A stretch of DNA of 64,000 nt from Flavobacterium xinjiangense (GCF_900142885.1 NZ_FRCL01000016.1:1-64000); one strand, 5' to 3'. Shown: positions 44,461 through 53,485, numbered from the stretch's first letter. Program-made: numbers and translations. Notes: generated from the sequence alone by a model not told the origin.

Positions 44461-44543
44461 TGACCACGGTGGGATTTGAACCCACACGCCCTTGCGAGCA
44501 CCAGCCCCTCAAGCTGGCAAGTCTACCGTTTCTCCACGTGGCC
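44461..44543 (-). tRNA. tRNA-Leu (anticodon GAG)
   Basis: The minus strand folds as a class II tRNA of 83 bases. The acceptor stem starts GGCCACG and pairs with CGTGGTC, the anticodon loop is TTGAGGG between CCAGC and GCTGG, and the T arm has GGTTCAAATCC. The 3' CCA is not encoded. Confidence 0.93.
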
Positions 44544-44548
44544 TAAAA

Positions 44549-44585
44549 AAAGAAAAGGTCAAGTAATAAATTACTCAACCTTTTT
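44549..44585 (-). terminator. Hairpin between tRNA-Lys and tRNA-Leu
   Basis: On the minus strand an imperfect stem of AAAAGGT-(TG)-AGTAAT with ATTACT-(TG)-ACCTTTT is followed by CTTTTTTT. It could act as an internal terminator or processing signal between the two tRNAs. Confidence 0.5.
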
Positions 44586-44586
44586 G

Positions 44587-44659
44587 TGACCCGACTGGGG
44601 CTCGAACCCAGGACCCCATCATTAAAAGTGATGTGCTCTACCAACTGAGCTATCGAGTC
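44587..44659 (-). tRNA. tRNA-Lys (anticodon TTT), copy 1
   Basis: A 73-base cloverleaf: acceptor GACTCGA with TCGGGTC, anticodon loop CTTTTAA between CATCA and TGATG, T arm GGTTCGAGCCC. CCA is not encoded. It is identical to the copy 110 bases away. Confidence 0.95.
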
Positions 44660-44696
44660 AATGCTTCAAGGAAATTATGTGTTGATCACAGATTTG

Positions 44697-44769
44697 TGAC
44701 CCGACTGGGGCTCGAACCCAGGACCCCATCATTAAAAGTGATGTGCTCTACCAACTGAGCTATCGAGTC
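44697..44769 (-). tRNA. tRNA-Lys (anticodon TTT), copy 2
   Basis: An identical second copy of the Lys tRNA. The spacers between the copies are not conserved, so either the duplication is old or the genes are kept alike by conversion. Confidence 0.95.
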
Positions 44770-44793
44770 ATATTCTTTCCTTGAATGCGGGTG

Positions 44794-44825
44794 CAAATAT
44801 AAGGACTTTATTTGGAGTTTTGCAA
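44794..44825 (-). promoter_or_regulatory. Promoter of the tRNA operon
   Basis: On the minus strand TTG (44825-44823) is followed after 21 bases by TATATTTG (44801-44794). The tRNA begins 25 bases beyond the box. Confidence 0.65.
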
Positions 44826-44895
44826 GCAATTTTATTATAAATTTGTCTTTTTTTAACAATAAATCTTAACGCCTTAATTTATAAGGTTTTATTCC

Positions 44896-45414
44896 ATGAG
44901 AAAAATTATATTATTAGGCTATATGGGTTGTGGGAAGTCGACTATTGCCAAAACACTATCAAGAATCATCAGAATACCGTTTGTAGATTTGGATGAATAT
45001 ATCGAAGAAAAAACAAATTTGTCCATAAATAGCATTTTTGAAAAGCATGGCGAAATTTATTTTCGCAAAGTAGAGCACGAAGCTTTTCTTGAATTATTAA
45101 ATTCTTCGGAGGAAATGATTATTGGTCTTGGAGGAGGAACGCCTTGTTATGCCAATAATCATGAGTTATTAAAAGGAGAAAATGTGGTGTCTGTATATTT
45201 GAGAGCATCAATAGAAACTTTATTCAACAGATTGTCTGCCAATAAAAGCAAAAGACCCCTTATCGCCAACAAAAATGATGAGGAAATGAAGGAGTTTATT
45301 GCAATGCATCTTTTCGAAAGAAGTTTTTATTACAATCAGGCGCAGTATAAAGTGAATGTAGATAATAAAACCATTGATCAGGTTGTTCTTGACATTGTTA
45401 GTATTTTAGCTTAA
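44896..45414 (+). CDS. aroK: Shikimate kinase
   Basis: The 172-residue kinase has Walker A GYMGCGKST (residues 8-16), DLDEYIEEKT, FRKVEHEAFLEL, the substrate site GLGGGTPCY, and the lid RPLI. It phosphorylates shikimate in aromatic amino acid synthesis. Its end overlaps the convergent PRTase gene by nine bases. Confidence 0.93.
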   Translation: MRKIILLGYMGCGKSTIAKTLSRIIRIPFVDLDEYIEEKTNLSINSIFEKHGEIYFRKVEHEAFLELLNSSEEMIIGLGGGTPCYANNHELLKGENVVSVYLRASIETLFNRLSANKSKRPLIANKNDEEMKEFIAMHLFERSFYYNQAQYKVNVDNKTIDQVVLDIVSILA

Positions 45415-45906
45415 ATACGCGTAGCTAGTACCATCTTCATCAAAAACGACTTGGACATGCTCTAATAAGGATGTAGAAAGGGATATTCCTTTAAAATCCG
45501 CTTTTACCGGATACTTCTTGTGGTTTCTGTCTACCAGAACTGCGGTTTTGAATTTTTTCAAAGGAACGTCTATAAAATGTCTCACTGCGTAGATTAATGT
45601 GGTGCCGGAGTTTAACACATCATCAACAAGAACCAAACCTTTATTTGAATAGTTTTCTTTTGACAAAGAGGTGTGAATGGGTAATTCCGGATTTTGTTTG
45701 TTGATTTGAACTTCGCAAAGCGAGACTTTAAGCGAAGAAATGGTTTCTAGTGCCTGGGCAATCTTTTTTGCAAAAGTAAAACCGTTAGTCGCAATTCCCG
45801 CAATGACAATTTCTTCTTCGTCTACAAATGTTTCGTAGATTTGGTAAGCAATTCTTTTTATTTTATGCTCAATTTCTTGATTCGTTAAGATGATATTTTT
45901 GTTCAT
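45406..45906 (-). CDS. Phosphoribosyltransferase family protein, PyrR-like
   Basis: The 166-residue protein has the PRPP loop VLVDDVLNSGTTLIYAVRHFI (core VDDVLNSGTT near residues 91-100). The overall size and HKIKRIAYQIYE start resemble PyrR/Hpt-type PRTases. The base is unknown. It is convergent with aroK and close to the S4 gene. Confidence 0.78.
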   Translation of the reverse strand: MNKNIILTNQEIEHKIKRIAYQIYETFVDEEEIVIAGIATNGFTFAKKIAQALETISSLKVSLCEVQINKQNPELPIHTSLSKENYSNKGLVLVDDVLNSGTTLIYAVRHFIDVPLKKFKTAVLVDRNHKKYPVKADFKGISLSTSLLEHVQVVFDEDGTSYAYLS

Positions 45907-45938
45907 TGTTTTAGTTTAAAGTTTTAAAAATGTATTTG

Positions 45939-46328
45939 CTAATCCGCATCTTCTTCATTCACGATTTCATTCCCAAATTCGTCAATATCTCTTCGATCTT
46001 TTTTGGTAGGTCTCCCAGTGCCATTTTTACGGTAATGCTCTTTAGAGAGTTTTAAAAGTTCTAAATGCTGATAAACTTCGGCAGGAGTATCATTTCTTCG
46101 ATAGATGTCAACGAGTTTAGCCCCGACACGATTTTCTGGAATATCAAGAACGGTAATTATTTGTGTAATTTGGTCTTTTCTGAAGGTGATTTTATCTGTA
46201 GGAAAAACTTCCTTTGAAGGCTTGGCAACCAGCCCATTTACCGTGATGTGGTTCTTTTTACAAGCTTCGGTAACCATATTCCGAGTCTTATAATATCGGA
46301 CACACCATAAATATTTATCTATTCTCAT
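45939..46328 (-). CDS. S4-domain RNA-binding protein, Hsp15-like
   Basis: The 129-residue protein starts MRIDKYLWCVRYYKTRNMV, the S4 domain of the HslR/Hsp15 family, with ITVNGLVAKPSKEV and a basic C-terminal tail (RPTKKDRRDIDEF). Hsp15 binds stalled 50S subunits with nascent chains in E. coli. The ATG at 46328 is chosen because the S4 domain begins there. The longer frame would overlap the divergent gene. Confidence 0.85.
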   Translation of the reverse strand: MRIDKYLWCVRYYKTRNMVTEACKKNHITVNGLVAKPSKEVFPTDKITFRKDQITQIITVLDIPENRVGAKLVDIYRRNDTPAEVYQHLELLKLSKEHYRKNGTGRPTKKDRRDIDEFGNEIVNEEDAD

Positions 46329-46407
46329 AAATTTTCTAAAATCGGAGTTAAATAGTTTACAAAAATCAATCAATATTGTATCTTGCGCACTTAAAAAATT
46401 AGCTATA

Positions 46408-47394
46408 ATGAACAAATTTAAGTATTATTTTATTTTATCAATTACAACAATCTCTTTATTTTCGTGTTCAAAGAATGATACTCCTACAATTGAGCCTCTT
46501 AGAGATTATGCAGTACAAAATGCTACTGATAATACCGACATTGAAGAATATTTAAAAACAAATTATATAACAGTTGTTAATCATCCAGGATTTATAGATG
46601 ATCAGGATATTTCGATTGTAAAAATTCCCGCTGGAGGAACTCAAAAATCAATTTGGGATCAAACTACATACGAGTTAAAGATTAGAAATGTTAGTCTACA
46701 CGATATTACTTATAAGTTATATTATTTGGTATTAAGAACTGGAACCGGAATTGCACCGTGTAATGCAGATGGTGTGTTAACGTCATATAAAGGGGAGTAT
46801 CTGGAACGCATAACGGCATCAGGCGTTACTACATTAACAGCAACTCCGTTTGAAGAAGTTAAATATCCACAACAATTTTTTAGTTTATTTACTACATTGG
46901 ATATTCCACTTAGAGCCTGGAGCGAAATTTTCCCACAATTCAAAACAGGTACTTATGCATCAAATAGCGACGGAACTGTATCTTATAATGATTTTGGAGC
47001 TGGTGTCATGTTTATTCCGTCAGGTTTGGCATACTTTGCTTCTGGTCAGGGCTCAATTCCATCTTACGCTCCGCTTGTATTTGGATTTAAATTATATGAA
47101 ATTCAACGAACAGATCAAGATGGTGATGGAATTCCTTCGTATCAAGAGGATGTGAATGGTGATGGCTTTATGAGAATTCTAGCAACTGGTGTTGTGAATC
47201 CTGATGATACAGATGGCGATGGTATTCCTAATTTCTTGGATGTTGATGATGATGGCGATGGCTATGGTACAAAAATAGAAATTAAAAACCCTGCGACTGG
47301 ATTGTCTTATCCATTTGCTAGTATACCAAGTTGTGATGGAAATACAACTGATGCTGCAAGAATTAAAAAGCATTTAGATAAAAATTGTCATTAA
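46408..47394 (+). CDS. FKBP-like lipoprotein with calcium-type DxDGDG repeats
   Basis: The 328-residue protein has a lipobox ending at Cys20 (LFSC). The region from about residue 100 to 235 matches an FKBP-type peptidyl-prolyl isomerase pattern (VLTSYKGEYLE, LRAWSEIFPQFKTG, FIPSGLAYFASGQGSIPSYA, LVFGFKLYEI). After that come DQDGDGIPSYQEDVNGDG and DDTDGDGIPNFLDVDDDGDG, thrombospondin type-3-like calcium repeats. It is probably a cell-surface lipoprotein. Confidence 0.78.
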   Translation: MNKFKYYFILSITTISLFSCSKNDTPTIEPLRDYAVQNATDNTDIEEYLKTNYITVVNHPGFIDDQDISIVKIPAGGTQKSIWDQTTYELKIRNVSLHDITYKLYYLVLRTGTGIAPCNADGVLTSYKGEYLERITASGVTTLTATPFEEVKYPQQFFSLFTTLDIPLRAWSEIFPQFKTGTYASNSDGTVSYNDFGAGVMFIPSGLAYFASGQGSIPSYAPLVFGFKLYEIQRTDQDGDGIPSYQEDVNGDGFMRILATGVVNPDDTDGDGIPNFLDVDDDGDGYGTKIEIKNPATGLSYPFASIPSCDGNTTDAARIKKHLDKNCH

Positions 47395-47416
47395 TAAAAA
47401 TGAGGTTTAAATTAGT

Positions 47417-47447
47417 AATCCAGTTCAATTGAACTGGATTTTTTTTG
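47417..47447 (+). terminator. Terminator of the FKBP-like lipoprotein gene
   Basis: AATCCAGTTC and GAACTGGATT pair perfectly around AATT, followed by eight T. Confidence 0.88.
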
Positions 47448-47545
47448 TATTATGAAATTGAATTATAAGGACATTAAATTATTATATCAGAAAAACTGTA
47501 GACTCGTCTTTGAGAGAACAGAAGCTTCAAACTACAAAAAAAACT

Positions 47546-47582
47546 ACAAAAAAAAATCCCATTCGTCGCAACGAATGGGATT
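47546..47582 (-). terminator. Terminator of the transketolase genes
   Basis: AATCCCATTCGT (47555-47566) pairs perfectly with ACGAATGGGATT (47571-47582). The minus strand continues into nine T. A short direct repeat of ACTACAAAAAAA precedes it. Confidence 0.88.
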
Positions 47583-47602
47583 CATATTTATAAAGAGAAA
47601 GA

Positions 47603-48556
47603 TTATTTTCTTTTGATAACTCTTTCTACTGCTTCAACAATCGCTTGATTGTTCAATTTGTATTTCTCCATCAATTGTTCTGGTGTACCAGATTCTCCAA
47701 AACTGTCATTTACAGCCACGAACTCTTGTGGAGCAGGCGTGTTTAATGCTAATACTCTAGAGACGCTTTCGCCAAGACCACCAAGAATGTTATGCTCTTC
47801 AGCAGTAACAATACATTTTGTTTTAGCCAATGATTTCAAAATTGCTTCTTCGTCAAGAGGTTTGATCGTATGGATGTTGATTACTTCAGCCGAAATACCT
47901 TTTGCTTCCAAGGCTTCTGCAGCGATTAAAGCTTCCCAAACCAAATGTCCTGTAGCAACAATAGTTACATCAGTACCTTCGCTTAAAAGTATCGCTTTTC
48001 CAATTACGAAAGGCTCGTCAGCTGGCATAAAATTAGGAACAACCGGACGACCAAAACGCAAGTAAGCAGGACCATGATGATCCGCTAAAGCTAATGTAGC
48101 CGCTTTAGTTTGATTGTAATCACAAGTGTTGATTACAGTCATTCCCGGTAACATTTTCATTAATCCTATGTCTTCAAGGATTTGGTGTGTTGCACCATCT
48201 TCACCAAGAGTTAATCCGGCATGTGAAGCACAAATTTTCACGTTTTTCTCAGAGTAAGCAACGGATTGACGGATTTGATCGTAAACTCTTCCTGTAGAAA
48301 AGTTAGCGAAAGTTCCAGTGAAAGGAATTTTTCCTCCAATAGTTAAACCTGCTGCGATTCCAATCATGTTTGCTTCAGCAATTCCAATTTGGAAAAAACG
48401 CTCTGGATGATTTTTCTTGAAATCGTCAAATTTCAATGAACCAATTAAATCAGCACAGAGTGCCACAACATTTTCATTGGTTTGACCTAATTCAGTCATT
48501 CCCGCTCCAAAACCCGAACGAGTATCTTTACTTCCTGTATTTGTATATTTTTTCAT
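47603..48556 (-). CDS. Transketolase, C-terminal subunit
   Basis: The 317-residue protein covers the pyrimidine-binding and C-terminal domains of transketolase: RFFQIGIAEANMIGIAAGL with the catalytic Glu, PFTGTFANFSTGR, and GEDGATHQILEDIGLMK. Split transketolases are normal in several phyla, including Bacteroidetes. It follows the N-terminal subunit after 89 bases on the same strand. Confidence 0.93.
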   Translation of the reverse strand: MKKYTNTGSKDTRSGFGAGMTELGQTNENVVALCADLIGSLKFDDFKKNHPERFFQIGIAEANMIGIAAGLTIGGKIPFTGTFANFSTGRVYDQIRQSVAYSEKNVKICASHAGLTLGEDGATHQILEDIGLMKMLPGMTVINTCDYNQTKAATLALADHHGPAYLRFGRPVVPNFMPADEPFVIGKAILLSEGTDVTIVATGHLVWEALIAAEALEAKGISAEVINIHTIKPLDEEAILKSLAKTKCIVTAEEHNILGGLGESVSRVLALNTPAPQEFVAVNDSFGESGTPEQLMEKYKLNNQAIVEAVERVIKRK

Positions 48557-48645
48557 TTTTCAATTTAAAGATTGAAATGATTTAAGAATTTAAAAATTAT
48601 GTGTTTCACCACTACTAATTTATAATTCAAAATTCATAATTATTT

Positions 48646-49500
48646 TTAGTAGTCTGAATTGCCTCCAGTATTATAATTTTGTCCTAAAGCATTGTCAAGT
48701 TGCGCATCATTTGGTGCTTTACCGTGCCAAGCGTGAGTGTTCATCATAAAATCTACTCCGTTACCCATTTCAGTATGTAACAATACACAAACCGGTTTTC
48801 CTTTTCCGGTTCTTGATTTGGCATCTGTCATACCTGCAATAATAGCTTCCAGGTCGTTTCCTTTTTCAATTTCCAAAACATCCCAATCAAATGCTTCAAA
48901 TTTCGCACGAATGCTTCCCATTGCTAAAACTTCATCAGTAGTACCGTCAATTTGTTTTCCGTTTAAATCGATTGTCGCAATAAGATTGTCTACTTTTTTT
49001 GCAGAAGCATACATGATTGCTTCCCAGTTTTGACCTTCTTGTAATTCACCATCACCATGAAGCGTGTAAATAATATGGTTGTCACCATTTAATTTTTTTG
49101 CTTGAGCAGCTCCAATTCCTACTGATAATCCTTGTCCAAGCGAACCAGACGCAATTCTTACTCCAGGTAAACTGTCATGAGTAGTTGGGTGTCCTTGTAA
49201 TCTTGAATTAATCAAACGGAAAGTCGATAGTTCCGAAACCGGAAAATAACCGCTTCTCGCTAAAACGCTATAGAAAACTGGAGAAATATGCCCGTTTGAA
49301 AGGAAGAAAAGATCTTCTCCAATACCGTCCATATCAAATCCTTCTTTGCGTTCCATTACATTTTGGTACAAGGTTACAAGAAATTCAGTACAACCTAGAG
49401 AACCTCCTGGGTGACCTGAATTGACAGCGTGAACCATTCGAAGAATGTCTCTTCTGACTTGGATAGTTAAATCGTTTAATTGTTGTGTGTTAGGCTTCAT
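48646..49500 (-). CDS. Transketolase, N-terminal subunit
   Basis: The 284-residue protein is the thiamine-diphosphate half: AVNSGHPGGSLGCTEFL, SNGHISPVFYSVL and the cofactor motif HGDGELQEGQNWEA. With the other subunit it transfers two-carbon units in the pentose phosphate pathway. The ATG at 49500 (MKPNTQQ...) is chosen because a full promoter lies 26 bases upstream and inside the longer frame. Confidence 0.93.
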   Translation of the reverse strand: MKPNTQQLNDLTIQVRRDILRMVHAVNSGHPGGSLGCTEFLVTLYQNVMERKEGFDMDGIGEDLFFLSNGHISPVFYSVLARSGYFPVSELSTFRLINSRLQGHPTTHDSLPGVRIASGSLGQGLSVGIGAAQAKKLNGDNHIIYTLHGDGELQEGQNWEAIMYASAKKVDNLIATIDLNGKQIDGTTDEVLAMGSIRAKFEAFDWDVLEIEKGNDLEAIIAGMTDAKSRTGKGKPVCVLLHTEMGNGVDFMMNTHAWHGKAPNDAQLDNALGQNYNTGGNSDY

Positions 49501-49525
49501 TTTGTGTGTAAAAGTTAAACTGCTG

Positions 49526-49556
49526 CAAATGTAATTTTTATTTAGGGTTACCGCAA
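49526..49556 (-). promoter_or_regulatory. Transketolase promoter
   Basis: On the minus strand TTG (49556-49554), 20 bases, TACATTTG (49533-49526) form a complete Bacteroidetes-type promoter. Confidence 0.68.
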
Positions 49557-49633
49557 ACGTTTTTTCAATATTTAATGCACAATAAGTTACCGCTTTGGAT
49601 TGGTTGAATTCCGAATTTAAATGGTAAGTATCT

Positions 49634-49663
49634 AAAAAAAAAGCCTGCTTGCGCAGGCTTTTT
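49634..49663 (-). terminator. Terminator of the ferritin-like gene
   Basis: AAAAAGCCTGC and GCAGGCTTTTT form a perfect stem around TTGC, with a T run on the minus strand. Confidence 0.88.
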
Positions 49664-49712
49664 AGCAAATACAGAAGCTGTAATAAATACGTCTCTCCAG
49701 TTAAATTTTGTT

Positions 49713-50282
49713 TTAAGTATTTGTAATTGAATCCGCTTTAAAAGCTTGTCTGTTAATAGCAGACATAGCTATTCCAGTTAATGCAGCATCCGTTTTTTTC
49801 TCTTCATTAAGATTCATAGCCAGCAATTCTGCCGCTTTATTTTCACCTATAGTTTTAGCAAAAGCATGTAAAGTTCCATAGGTTGCAATTTCATAATGTT
49901 TTACCTTTTGATCCGCTGCAATAATCCCTGCATCACGTACCATACCAATATCAGTCTCTTTAATCAGATTATTAGTCTCTTTCAATATACCTTGCATGGC
50001 ATCACATTTTTTTGCTGTTGGCGCAATACCAGTTGCTTCAAATATTTTTTCCAAACGTGATACGTGTTCGTGCGTCTCAGTTAATTGGTTTTTTAGGGAG
50101 TTAACTAATTCTGGGGATGATGCATTTTTCACCATTTTTGGCAATGTTTTAGTCAATACTTTTTCTGCCCAATAAATGTCTTTTAATCCAACTTCAAATA
50201 AATCTCTCAATCCATGTGATGCATTTGATTTTGCTTGTACAGCTCCTTTAAAAGGTTCGTTTTTACTAATTTCGGGTCTCAT
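49713..50282 (-). CDS. Ferritin-like protein, DUF892/YciF family
   Basis: The 189-residue helical protein shows the YciE/YciF pattern (LFEVGLKDIYWAEKVLTKTLPKM, ETHEHVSRLEKIF, KKCDAMQGILKE, and DQKVKHYEIATYGTLHAFAK) with Glu and His positions of a di-iron site. Such proteins are induced by stress in other bacteria. It is monocistronic, with a terminator behind it. Confidence 0.88.
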   Translation of the reverse strand: MRPEISKNEPFKGAVQAKSNASHGLRDLFEVGLKDIYWAEKVLTKTLPKMVKNASSPELVNSLKNQLTETHEHVSRLEKIFEATGIAPTAKKCDAMQGILKETNNLIKETDIGMVRDAGIIAADQKVKHYEIATYGTLHAFAKTIGENKAAELLAMNLNEEKKTDAALTGIAMSAINRQAFKADSITNT

Positions 50283-50457
50283 GATTGTTTTTTTTAAAGA
50301 TTAATTTTGTAAGTAATACTAAATTCGATACTTTATCTTACAAACTCATCACTTACTTTTCTAATACTATAAAATTAAACAAACTATGTTTTAATCAACT
50401 GTTAATTAACTAATTGTAAATACGAATAGTATGATTTTTTAAAAAATAACTGGGTTG

Positions 50458-50778
50458 TTAACTTCCAATTTTGTTTCTTAAACTGCTCCAGCCGCCACCA
50501 TTATACACTTGTGAGTAGCCATTTGATTTTAAAATATTTTTAGCCGAGGCACTTCTCATTCCCGAGGCACAACACGTAATAATAGTCTGATTTTTATCTT
50601 TTAGTTTAGCCAAGTTTTTACTTAAGGTATCTACCGGAATATTTATGGAACTGCTGATGTGTCCGCCCGCGTATTCCCCTTTACTTCGTACATCCAGAAT
50701 AATAGCGCCTTGTTTTACTAAATCGGCATAATCTGTTTTTGGTCCGAAACCAAATAATTGTTTGAGTGTGTTGATCAT
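50458..50778 (-). CDS. Rhodanese-like domain protein
   Basis: The 106-residue protein is a single rhodanese domain with AIILDVRSKGEYAGGHI, the active-site Cys in TCCASGMRS, and YNGGGWSSL. It probably carries persulfide sulfur. A close paralogue lies four bases upstream, so the pair is co-translated. Confidence 0.9.
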   Translation of the reverse strand: MINTLKQLFGFGPKTDYADLVKQGAIILDVRSKGEYAGGHISSSINIPVDTLSKNLAKLKDKNQTIITCCASGMRSASAKNILKSNGYSQVYNGGGWSSLRNKIGS

Positions 50779-50782
50779 TTTG

Positions 50783-51067
50783 TTAACTGTTTTTTGATTG
50801 CATATAATTTACATCTAACCAGGAACCGCCATTGTAACATTCGATTCCATGTTCCGTCAGAAAAAGCTGTGCCTGCCCGCTGCGGTTTCCGGATGCGCAA
50901 CAAAGTACCAGTGGTGCCTTAAGATTTCGTAATTCTTCTACTCGTTTCGGAATTTCATTCAGTGGTATATTAATGGAATCTGCTACATGACCGCCCATAA
51001 ATTCTTCATGGGAGCGCACATCTACGATGGTGCCTTCTTTTTCTTTGATGATACTTTCTATTTTCAT
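50783..51067 (-). CDS. Rhodanese-like domain protein
   Basis: The 94-residue domain has TIVDVRSHEEFMGGHVADSI and the active-site loop LCCASGNRSGQA, and ends in YNGGSWLDV. It is the first of two tandem rhodaneses, which differ enough to suggest distinct partners. Confidence 0.9.
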   Translation of the reverse strand: MKIESIIKEKEGTIVDVRSHEEFMGGHVADSINIPLNEIPKRVEELRNLKAPLVLCCASGNRSGQAQLFLTEHGIECYNGGSWLDVNYMQSKNS

Positions 51068-51125
51068 TTTTATGTCTTTTTTTAATTCACTAGTTATAAA
51101 ATTATGTAATTTAAATTTTATAACG

Positions 51126-51133
51126 CAAAAGTA
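51126..51133 (-). promoter_or_regulatory. -7 box of the rhodanese pair
   Basis: On the minus strand it reads TACTTTTG, a TAnnTTTG match, 59 bases before the ATG at 51067. No clear -33 element was found. Confidence 0.45.
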
Positions 51134-51455
51134 GTATAATGAGAAGCAGGTGTCAGTAACTTTTGTTACACTAGACGACTTTTTTTTGCCATCGAAAGCT
51201 ATATTTTTTGGGAATGTCTGGTGTCAGTCGATTAAAAAATAACCCAAAATACTGCCAATTAACTTTTTATTAATCAACTGTTTCGATATAATCCACTACA
51301 TTGCTATAAGTTAATTGGTTTTGTAATCCTAAAGACTGTCATTCAGCTTTGCGTATTTTTAGAGATTTTTGCCTGATTTTGTCCATAGGAATTTCTTCTA
51401 TAATGCGCTTTATGAACCTTTAAAAATAAAAGTATTAATAAAAAAAATAAATATT
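51134..51455. other. Intergenic stretch without a gene
   Basis: About 320 bases of AT-rich DNA between divergent genes. No ORF or hairpin of note was found. It must hold the plus-strand promoter of the 51456 gene, but I could not place it. Confidence 0.4.
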
Positions 51456-51833
51456 ATGTCAGAAAAAAACAAAAAACAGTTTGGTGTTTGGATGGATTCC
51501 GAACATGCATCTATTGTAGGTAGGGAAAATGTGGATACAGGCGATTTCGTAATTTTAGCCCATGAAAAAGTAGATCCTCAAGTGCGTAATTCAAGCGAAA
51601 ATGCAGCGAATAATGCAGAAAGAGATTCACTTCACAAGTTATTCAAAAACATTGCTGCTCACATGCAAAATGTAGATGAACTGCATGTAACCGGACCTGG
51701 AGTTGCACAAGAACAATTTGTTAAATATTTACACGAGACACCACAGTACAAAAATGTTGAAGCAAAAGAAAGTACTGCTAGTAAAATGAGTGATGAAAGT
51801 TTGATTGAATATGTGACGGCACAATTCAATTAA
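51456..51833 (+). CDS. baeRF/eRF1-like domain protein, putative
   Basis: The 125-residue protein reads KQFGVWMDSEHASIVG near the start and DELHVTGPGVAQEQFVKYLHE later, a pattern that resembles small bacterial proteins related to the release-factor eRF1 domain. The match is by eye and weak. It may be a stress-linked translation factor. The ATG at 51456 is chosen because the longer frame begins with an unconserved stretch. Confidence 0.55.
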   Translation: MSEKNKKQFGVWMDSEHASIVGRENVDTGDFVILAHEKVDPQVRNSSENAANNAERDSLHKLFKNIAAHMQNVDELHVTGPGVAQEQFVKYLHETPQYKNVEAKESTASKMSDESLIEYVTAQFN

Positions 51834-51850
51834 TTTTTTTAGATATAAAC

Positions 51851-51888
51851 GAAAAGCTGCATTAATAGTATAATGCAGCTTTTTTTAT
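51851..51888 (+). terminator. Terminator of the 51456 gene
   Basis: AAAGCTGCATTA and TAATGCAGCTTT form a strong stem followed by a T run. Confidence 0.88.
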
Positions 51889-51987
51889 GTTTATTTGACA
51901 AAAATGTTCTTCAGTAAATAATTATCTTTTCAGTGTAAGGCGTGCTTTCTTATATGTTTTGGTTTAAAAATAAAAATTGGAAGCACA

Positions 51988-52788
51988 TTATTGTCTTCCT
52001 TTGAAATGATCCATTGTCGAATATACGCCCATGACTTTGCCTACAAACCAATCAAAAAACCAAATAGGGAATACACCTTGAAAAAATCGGACAAAACCTA
52101 CGCTCCATGGCATACTTAAAAAAATGCGTTGGTGCTCAATTGCAGCAATAATTTTTCGGGCAACTTTATCAGGATTTAAAATGGGTACTACTGATTTTAT
52201 ACCGTCAAACATTCCTGTGTTGATATAATAAGGAGTAACGGTCGTCACGCCAATGTTCTTGTTGAGTTGTTTCATTTCCAGTCGTAAACTGTCTGACCAT
52301 CCAATGACGGACCATTTGCTGGCAGCATAAACGGACATCTTTGGATTTGAAATTAATCCTGCCGATGAGGCGATATTACATATATGACCCGAGTTTTGGT
52401 GCATCATATCCATAAGAAATTCAAGGGTAATTTGCATCGGCGCATTGGCATTGATGTCCATTGTTCTATTAATGTCCTCACTTGTATGTTCGTGAAAATA
52501 TTTCCCTACCACTATACCAGCATTATTGATTACTACATCTACAACCCCACAATCCTTTTTGACGAGCTTTGCGGTTTCTTTAATTTGGCTTGCATTAGAA
52601 ACATCGATTACATAACTGGTTACTTTTCCCAGTCTTGAAAGCTCATTGGTAGTGGCACTTACTCCTGCAGGATTGATATCCCAAATTATTAATTGTGCGC
52701 CCCGTTTCAATACGATTTCACCCATTAATTTACCTATACCGGAAGCGCCACCAGTGATAAGTACTTTTTTATCTTTTAGATTATACAT
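51988..52788 (-). CDS. SDR family oxidoreductase
   Basis: The 266-residue classical short-chain dehydrogenase has LITGGASGIGKLMGE (residues 10-24), NNAGIV, the serine in IASSAGLIS, and the catalytic YAASKW. A hydrophobic C-terminal tail (WSVGFVRFFQGVFPIWFFDW) may tie it to the membrane. The substrate is unknown. It follows the DoxX-like gene. Confidence 0.88.
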   Translation of the reverse strand: MYNLKDKKVLITGGASGIGKLMGEIVLKRGAQLIIWDINPAGVSATTNELSRLGKVTSYVIDVSNASQIKETAKLVKKDCGVVDVVINNAGIVVGKYFHEHTSEDINRTMDINANAPMQITLEFLMDMMHQNSGHICNIASSAGLISNPKMSVYAASKWSVIGWSDSLRLEMKQLNKNIGVTTVTPYYINTGMFDGIKSVVPILNPDKVARKIIAAIEHQRIFLSMPWSVGFVRFFQGVFPIWFFDWFVGKVMGVYSTMDHFKGRQ

Positions 52789-52841
52789 TTATGTTTAGGG
52801 TGTTGTATTAGTTTAGAATGCGAACTGTATTATTATTATTA

Positions 52842-53276
52842 TTATTTATTTGATCTCCAGGAATGCCAGGCTCCAGTTGACCATAATACCAGTATAATGA
52901 GAAGTGGTTGAAGCGGAAGCCTGAGCCATCTGGCCAAGTCTGAATTGAGTCCGAAAGCATTTCTATGTTCGACCAATTGCGCAATATTTCCTGGAAAGAC
53001 AAGGATGAAAAAAGTGGCGACAATCCAACCCATTTGTGTGCGATATTTAAATAATAGAATTAGCGATAAACCCAGAGAAATTTCGACAGCTCCAGATAGT
53101 AAAACGACTAAATCTGCATTTACAGGCACCCAAGGAGGTACTTGTGCTAAAAACTCAGTGCGACTCCATGTGAGGTGACTAATACCAGCCGTTGTAAGGA
53201 ATATTCCTAATATAAAACGACTTATGTTTTGAGCTAAACTCGTTTTAACCGGACTTTGGGTGTTGGTAATGTTCAT
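52842..53276 (-). CDS. DoxX-like membrane protein
   Basis: The 144-residue protein has four hydrophobic helices and the DoxX-like GIFLTTAGISHLTW and GAVEISLGLSLIL segments. DoxX-like proteins occur in redox and stress settings; the role here is unknown. It precedes the SDR gene by 53 bases on the same strand, with an ATT microsatellite (ATTATTATTATT) near 52835 in the gap. Confidence 0.8.
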   Translation of the reverse strand: MNITNTQSPVKTSLAQNISRFILGIFLTTAGISHLTWSRTEFLAQVPPWVPVNADLVVLLSGAVEISLGLSLILLFKYRTQMGWIVATFFILVFPGNIAQLVEHRNAFGLNSDLARWLRLPLQPLLIILVLWSTGAWHSWRSNK

Positions 53277-53485
53277 TTAAATTAATTTTTTTTTGAAAAT
53301 AAATAGGAGAAAAACTATGTGATTATTTGCTAAAGAAAAAACTTTAACAGCATTGGTAAATGGAAATTTAAAAGTAAATGTAGGGGAATTAAAGGATATG
53401 AAATCATTTTACTCACTAAAACAGCTTTTTAAATATAAATTAACTTTCGCGATTTTTTAAAATCTTATATTCGTAAAAAAAGAAA

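Noticed and set aside
48646..49500. Transketolase as a broken gene
   Set aside because: Two separate N- and C-terminal subunits with intact starts and stops are a normal arrangement, with a full promoter before the first.
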